From Hepsetus odoe (taxonomy: Eukaryota > Chordata > Actinopteri > Characiformes > Hepsetidae), in the NCBI GenBank assembly GCA_017165825.1, contig CM029383.1, positions 1,960,067 to 2,024,066 on the forward strand: DNA of 64,000 nucleotides, in the 5' to 3' direction. This document shows positions 59,488 to 64,000 of this stretch, piece by piece. Both the position numbers and the translations under genes were made by a program. Numbering within the stretch: the stretch's first letter is position 1; every line of letters starts with the position of its first letter. The notes beneath the pieces are model-generated. The model was not told the origin of the DNA, made no database searches, and saw only the letters and a program-made list of their open reading frames with translations.

Positions 59488-60848
59488 CAGTGATGCATGA
59501 AAGTTGTTAACCCTAGAATGTTTCATATCCGTCATTACATAACATCATGAAAAGTATGTACTGAGAAGGCCAAAAATATACTCTGCCCTTTATTTACTAA
59601 GAATATGGATTTTATATCATATATCTGTTGGTGTGTGTCAAACTGCATTCAGTATCTGGCATGTCTCATTAACATGACTGCAGCAAATGGTTCAATTTAT
59701 AGTTGTTTAGCGCTGCTTATCAGCTTGAAGGAATTTCAGCCCATTTCTGCTTTAACTCTTGGGTTTCCTCACATGGACTGCTTGTTTCAACTCCTTCCAC
59801 AATACTTCTTTAGGTCAGGACTTTGGTCAGGACTTTAAGGTAAGGATTTTGACTTGGTCTTTCAAAATTGACTTTTTTTTTGTTCTTTAATCAATAACCA
59901 TGGTTCACTAGCTTGTATGCTCAAGATTGCCGTCTTGCTGTGTAACCAAACTTCTCTTGAGATTTTTCTTATATAATTCAGAAATCATTGTTTATATATT
60001 TGTTCACAAATCATTTAGCCTTCTGGCTTGTCTACTTGATCTTTAAATAAAAAGTGTAGATGGGCCACAGTTTTCTTTTTTGCAAACAACCCTGTTATGT
60101 ATACTACTATTATTCACTGTTCTCCTCATGGTTTACTCAAGAACATTAACTTAGGCAAATGTGAGAGGTGACTATAGGTAGATTTTAGAAGTTACCCTGG
60201 GTTCCTTTGTGACCTCACAGCTTATTATTGGCCTTGCTCTTAAGGGATCTTTGGTGGTCAACAAGTTCTTGGGAATTCATTAATGATCTTAAATTTCCTT
60301 CATTTGTACACAATTGACTCTGACTGTGAAATGGTAGAATCCAATTTCTTTAGAGAGTTTCTAACTTTTCTTAGCCTGATGATGTGATATATATAAAGAA
60401 CTGGATGGCCACATGCTCTTTGCCCTCTTTAGCGTTGGGAGGCTATTCTTGCAAGAATAAACACTTTTTCTGCTTGTTTCAATCAGGTTCATCCTGAACC
60501 CTTTTACAAAAATATGTCAAAGGTAAAACTTTGATAGATCCCTGTTCTTTAAATACAATAGGGAGCCCAGTCACATGTTTTGACATTACACTGGTTGAGT
60601 CTAAAGTCATCTTTAAATTAAAAGCTGGTCCTAGAGGTTCACATTCTTCTGCCTCTCACAGATATGTATCAATGGATTAATTTCCATAATGAATAACTAG
60701 TTCAATGTTAAGTCTCATTTCACTCTTTCTTTATACTCTATTATATACCTATTATACTCATAGGACTTAGGAAAATCTGATTGTTTAAGGTCATGTTTTT
60801 GCAGAAATTTGTAATGTTCTAGTGGCCACAAACTTTCAAGCACCACTG
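59488..60848 (-). mobile_element. Degenerate Tc1-like transposon with TIRs
   Basis: Left end cagtgatgcatgaaagttgt and right end (complement) cagtggtgcttgaaagtttg are imperfect inverted repeats, each flanked by TA (59486-59487; 60849-60850). The body contains ggtcaggactttggtcagga, gacttggtctttcaaaattg and ttctcttgagatttttct, resembling a known fish transposon family. The transposase frame is destroyed. Confidence 0.68.
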
Positions 60849-60850
60849 TA

Positions 60851-61950
60851 TGTAAATTACCTCTATCCTTACTTTCATATTTCATATTCTACGTCCACAT
60901 CATTTTAAACAGCAGTGGTTATTGGTATGAAGCCAGAAACTTCAGTACTTTTCAGTTTTGTGCGTAGCAATTTTCAAAACCGATACAATCATGACCGAGA
61001 AAGAGAAAAGAAGGATAGCTTTAAAAAAATTAGTTCTTAAGATTATGTGAAGAATTTCCAAACATCACAGTTTGATTTTTAAACTGTTTACACTTTTCCT
61101 TTTGCATCTGTAACTGACTTTAATTTGTTTTTACTACAGTAGGTTGAGCCAAACTTTGTAGAAAAAATAAAAAAAATTAAAGAATATTTCAATTGCTTGC
61201 TTGTTACAAACTTAAAACATGTGAATTTAAAGTAGACCTAGACAGGGAATGTAGCACTGAGCTATTGTAGGTCTAGCCTTTGTAGTGCTACAGTAGAAAC
61301 TGGCAATATTGTACTACTTACTTGCTGCCTGTCATCTGCCTCATTCAAAAGCCAAAGAGGTTCAGTGTGAATGAGTGGAGCCAACCTGCTGAAAAGGTAC
61401 AAATTGATCTGAATGTTAAAGACAGGTTTTAGGCCATAATGATGTTTATGTACTAGGTTAAACTCATATATTTTCTATAGTTTAAATTTCATACGTCTCC
61501 TTTAAGAGTTAGGCAGTAACGTGAGGCTGGAATTCACTAGAATTCCTGCAAGAAATTTCTTAGTTCAGGACAGTTAATCAATCATTTCAGAAGTGGAACA
61601 GACAGAATGCAGCAGCTCTCGGAATGGTTCAGCAGACCCATTGGACTGTTAATTAATTAATTTGCTTAATTTTGTCTGCCTTGTACAACCATCACAAGAT
61701 CCACCTTTTACTTTCTTAAACGAGAGAGGGCGCTGTTTCCTATACAATTGAGCACTTGGATATTTTTCTGCTGTGAAGAAAAACTCGAAATACTGGTTTA
61801 CTAGTACTACACAGCGAAGATCTCTTTTTCACCAAAACCTTTTTGGGAAATTCAGGAGCTTACCATTAAAACAACGTCAATTAGCCGTCATAGAGGAAAC
61901 GTGTGTATGTTTTCTTATCTAACCGACCAAAATAACCTGCTAGGAAGGAA
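60851..61950. other. Intergenic, nothing recognised
   Basis: No gene seen. The last few hundred bases probably belong to the promoter region of the aminopeptidase gene. Confidence 0.35.
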
Positions 61951-61960
61951 CAGCGCTTTT

Positions 61961-61974
61961 GCTTTCACTTTCGA
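61961..61974 (-). promoter_or_regulatory. ISRE/IRF-like site upstream of ERAP gene
   Basis: The complement reads tcgaaagtgaaagc, fitting the GAAANNGAAA core of interferon-stimulated response elements. It sits about 260 bases before the start codon at 62234, a sensible place for interferon control of an antigen-processing gene. Confidence 0.55.
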
Positions 61975-62233
61975 TTCACACTGCATGCAGATCCGCCGTC
62001 ACAGTTCTTCCAGGTTTGTCACTATATTGGTCATTAATTTCATAAAAACAACGTAGCGAACCAGTTATAATACCACACGTGACGTTAGTTAGACCGTATG
62101 TCTTGTGTTAGTCCGAAAACTTGACACACCTGTGGTTTTAACCGATTCAAACTGGGATTCCCAGCAGATCTCAAGAGAAAGCCGGTGTTGCCACCCCGTT
62201 CCTTCTGTAAACAACTTCCAAATCTAGAGTAAA

Positions 62234-63615
62234 ATGATCATGTTGCAGTTCAGCGTTGTCCTTTTTTTCAACTTCATCCCATTTCTTGAGGCCAAGGAGG
62301 ACAGAAACACAACATATGCGAGTTTCCCTTATAATATGAGATTGCCAGATAGTGTTAAACCACTTCACTACCACCTTCAGATCCACCCAAACCTGACTTA
62401 CCTCAATTTCACTGGAACTGTAAAGATCCAGTTGGAGGTCCAGCTGGAAACCAAGCACATTTTTCTTCACAGCAAGAACCTTCACATCTCCAGAGCCCTT
62501 CTTTTACAGTCCAGACATCATCATCTCCTCAACGTACATGAATCAGAACCCTTTGAGCAGATTGCACTCTCTTCTGAAAGATTTACTTTCACAAGAGGAC
62601 AGCACATTATACAGCTTGAGTTCTCTGCCAATCTGTCTGACAGCTATCATGGATTTTATAAAGGGACATACACCACAGGCAGTGGTGAAATCAGGTATGA
62701 ACCATTGGTTTCTTTTGTTCTAAGTCATCAGAGCAGAATAACTAAATATCGTAATGCATTGTATTGTGTTTGTGATCCAATAGAAAGGGACCATCTCAGG
62801 ACCACCCCTGACCACTTTGGTGGATTTTAGTAGTCACTGGTTATCATGATATAATTTAAAAGTTACTAATAAAGTTACTAAATAGTATCATCCCCACACA
62901 CACTACATGTTGCATGTTGTTCACTGCTGTACTATTAATTTTTTACCACCTTAATAATATCTGGTCAATGGCGGTCTTATGGGTGTCTCTTTCCCCTAAT
63001 AAACAGGGAGGTTCATAAATTGTGCACAAGTGATATTACTAGCACATTAGTAAAGTTGTTGTATATGAATGGCTAGGTATTGTAGATGTATTTGATTAAA
63101 TGTGCAATATGTTTAGCTACAAGGTATTTCTAATAAACTGAACAATCTGATGCTGATGTCAAAAGTGTAAAAATCTAATGAAGACTGACTGAATTAGTTA
63201 GTAACTTGATTTAAAGTAATAACTGTGGTGGCAGTAGTGGTCTAGTGGTAGGATACTCACCAAATCCCACCTCCAGCATTACCACCATTGGGTTCCTTAG
63301 CAAAACCCTTATCCCCAAGTTGCTCCAGGGTGATTGTCACTGTATTTAGGAAAAGGAAGTTGCTCTGGATAAGAGCATCTGCTAAATGCTGTAAATGTAA
63401 ATAGTGAAGGTATTTGATTTCTTCTTCTCACTGGATTGATTGTGAAGGATTAATGAAACGTTTATGTCCATTTCAGGGCACTGGCATCCACCCAGTTTGA
63501 GCCCACGCATGCTCGAGCTGCTTTCCCCTGCTTTGATGAACCAGCCTTTAAGGCTAAATTCTCAATTCAAATATGGCGAGAGCCAAGGCATATCTCTATA
63601 TCCAATATGCCCAAG
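62234..63615 (+). CDS. erap1: ER aminopeptidase (ERAP1-like), first two coding exons, partial
   Basis: Exon 1 is 62234-62694 and exon 2 is 63477-63615; GT-AG intron in phase 2, 200 codons, continuing beyond the window. The start codon gives a hydrophobic signal sequence (MIMLQFSVVLFFNFIPFLEA) and no long cytoplasmic N-terminus, which argues against LNPEP. The rest is the N-terminal beta-rich domain of M1 metallopeptidases: RLPDSVKPLHYHLQIHPNLT, FLHSKNLHISRA, FHGFYK-like YHGFYKGTY, and then LASTQFEPTHARAAFPCFDE and PAFKAKFSI. Several N-glycosylation sites are visible. Wording such as ASTQFEPT and EPRHISISNMP is nearest ERAP1, though ERAP2 is possible. ERAPs trim peptides in the ER lumen for MHC class I. 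The GAMEN and HEXXH motifs lie outside the window. The exon 2 donor is aag|gtacag at 63616. Confidence 0.9.
62695..63476 (+). other. Intron 1 of the ERAP-like gene
   Basis: AT-rich intron with a SINE at 63228-63402 close to the acceptor (tccatttcag). Confidence 0.8.
63228..63402 (+). repeat. tRNA-derived SINE (TCTGCTAAATG family)
   Basis: ggtctagtggtaggatactc head, accaccattgggttccttag, gctctggataagagcatctg, gctaaatgctgtaaatgtaa end; in the ERAP-like intron 1, sense orientation. The box B region is shortened. Confidence 0.85.
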
Positions 63616-63631
63616 GTACAGCCTTTACACT

Positions 63632-63725
63632 AGGGGTGTCGAATGTCAGTCCAGGAGTCCAGTATTTGAGGAGGGAAATCACCAAATTGTGCTGGACCCT
63701 CCAGGACTGGAGTTCGACGCCCCTG
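63632..63725. mobile_element. MITE-like inverted-repeat element
   Basis: Left end aggggtgtcgaatgtcagtc and right end (complement) caggggcgtcgaactccagt are inverted repeats around a core of about 45 bases. It starts only 16 bases after the exon 2 donor of the ERAP-like gene. Confidence 0.65.
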
Positions 63726-63927
63726 ATCAACACCATTGTGAAAGTTAGAACTACACAATTGCTCCATTACAATTAATTACTCAATAAAAAGATATTAGAA
63801 TTTTAGATTCTTGATTGATTAAGTTAGAGATCATGGCACTGAAATCATTGTAAATGCATGTTTGGGACTTGGAACATTCTCTAGGTGTGGGAGCTATTCA
63901 GCTTAAATCACTTTTGCATGCAAAAAT

Positions 63928-63948
63928 TGTGTGTGTGTATGTGTGTGT

Positions 63949-63989
<41 letters not shown>

Positions 63990-63996
63990 TGTGTGT
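63928..63996. repeat. (GT)n/(GA)n compound microsatellite
   Basis: GT tract followed by a long GA tract and again GT, running to the window end. Confidence 0.9.
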
Positions 63997-64000
63997 GGGT

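Noticed and set aside
62171..62485. 104-codon minus-strand frame at the ERAP start
   Set aside because: Antisense shadow of ERAP-like exon 1.

Overview
The window is AT-rich, intron-bearing vertebrate DNA packed with fish-type repeats: tRNA-derived SINEs, Tc1/mariner elements, and RTE and L2-like LINE fragments. The gene models read as ray-finned fish. A catfish or another otophysan is my best guess, from the interleukin-1 beta duplication and the repeat style, but the window alone does not prove it.

Layout. 1-6.4 kb: no coding gene; possibly the 3' UTR or flank of an upstream gene, then RTE-LINE debris. 6.4-14.3 kb (+): cnnm3, eight coding exons that join without a frame break into 747 codons plus stop; its last intron holds a TA-flanked mariner element and a SINE. 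14.3-26 kb: a gene-poor stretch of SINEs and LINE tails. 26.1-29.4 kb (+): a complete il1b gene (six coding exons, 273 aa) with a TATA box and an AU-rich 3' UTR. 29.9-36.1 kb (-): a transposon-like unit with an SGNH/GDSL-type esterase domain, a tandem-repeat coding exon, a PHD finger and a truncated DDE-transposase-like region. 38.0-40.9 kb (+): a second il1b copy, with intact early exons but frameshifts in the last three; I call it a pseudogene. 41-49 kb: LINE, SINE and LTR-like debris and AT microsatellites. 49.38-50.33 kb (+): purb, a single-exon CDS of 317 aa, probably followed by a long 3' UTR. 55-61.9 kb: two Tc1/mariner-type elements, an LTR-like copy and an L2-like LINE tail. 62.23 kb to the window end (+): the first two coding exons of an ER aminopeptidase (ERAP1-like), which runs out of the window.

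Two of the genes are linked to immunity: il1b (inflammatory cytokine) and the ERAP-like peptide trimmer, which has an ISRE-like site about 260 bp upstream of its start codon. cnnm3 (CNNM/ancient conserved domain protein) and purb (single-strand purine-rich nucleic acid binder) are general cellular genes. The most unusual parts are the SGNH + PHD + DDE-like minus-strand unit sitting between the two il1b copies, and the exon-concentrated decay of the second il1b copy.
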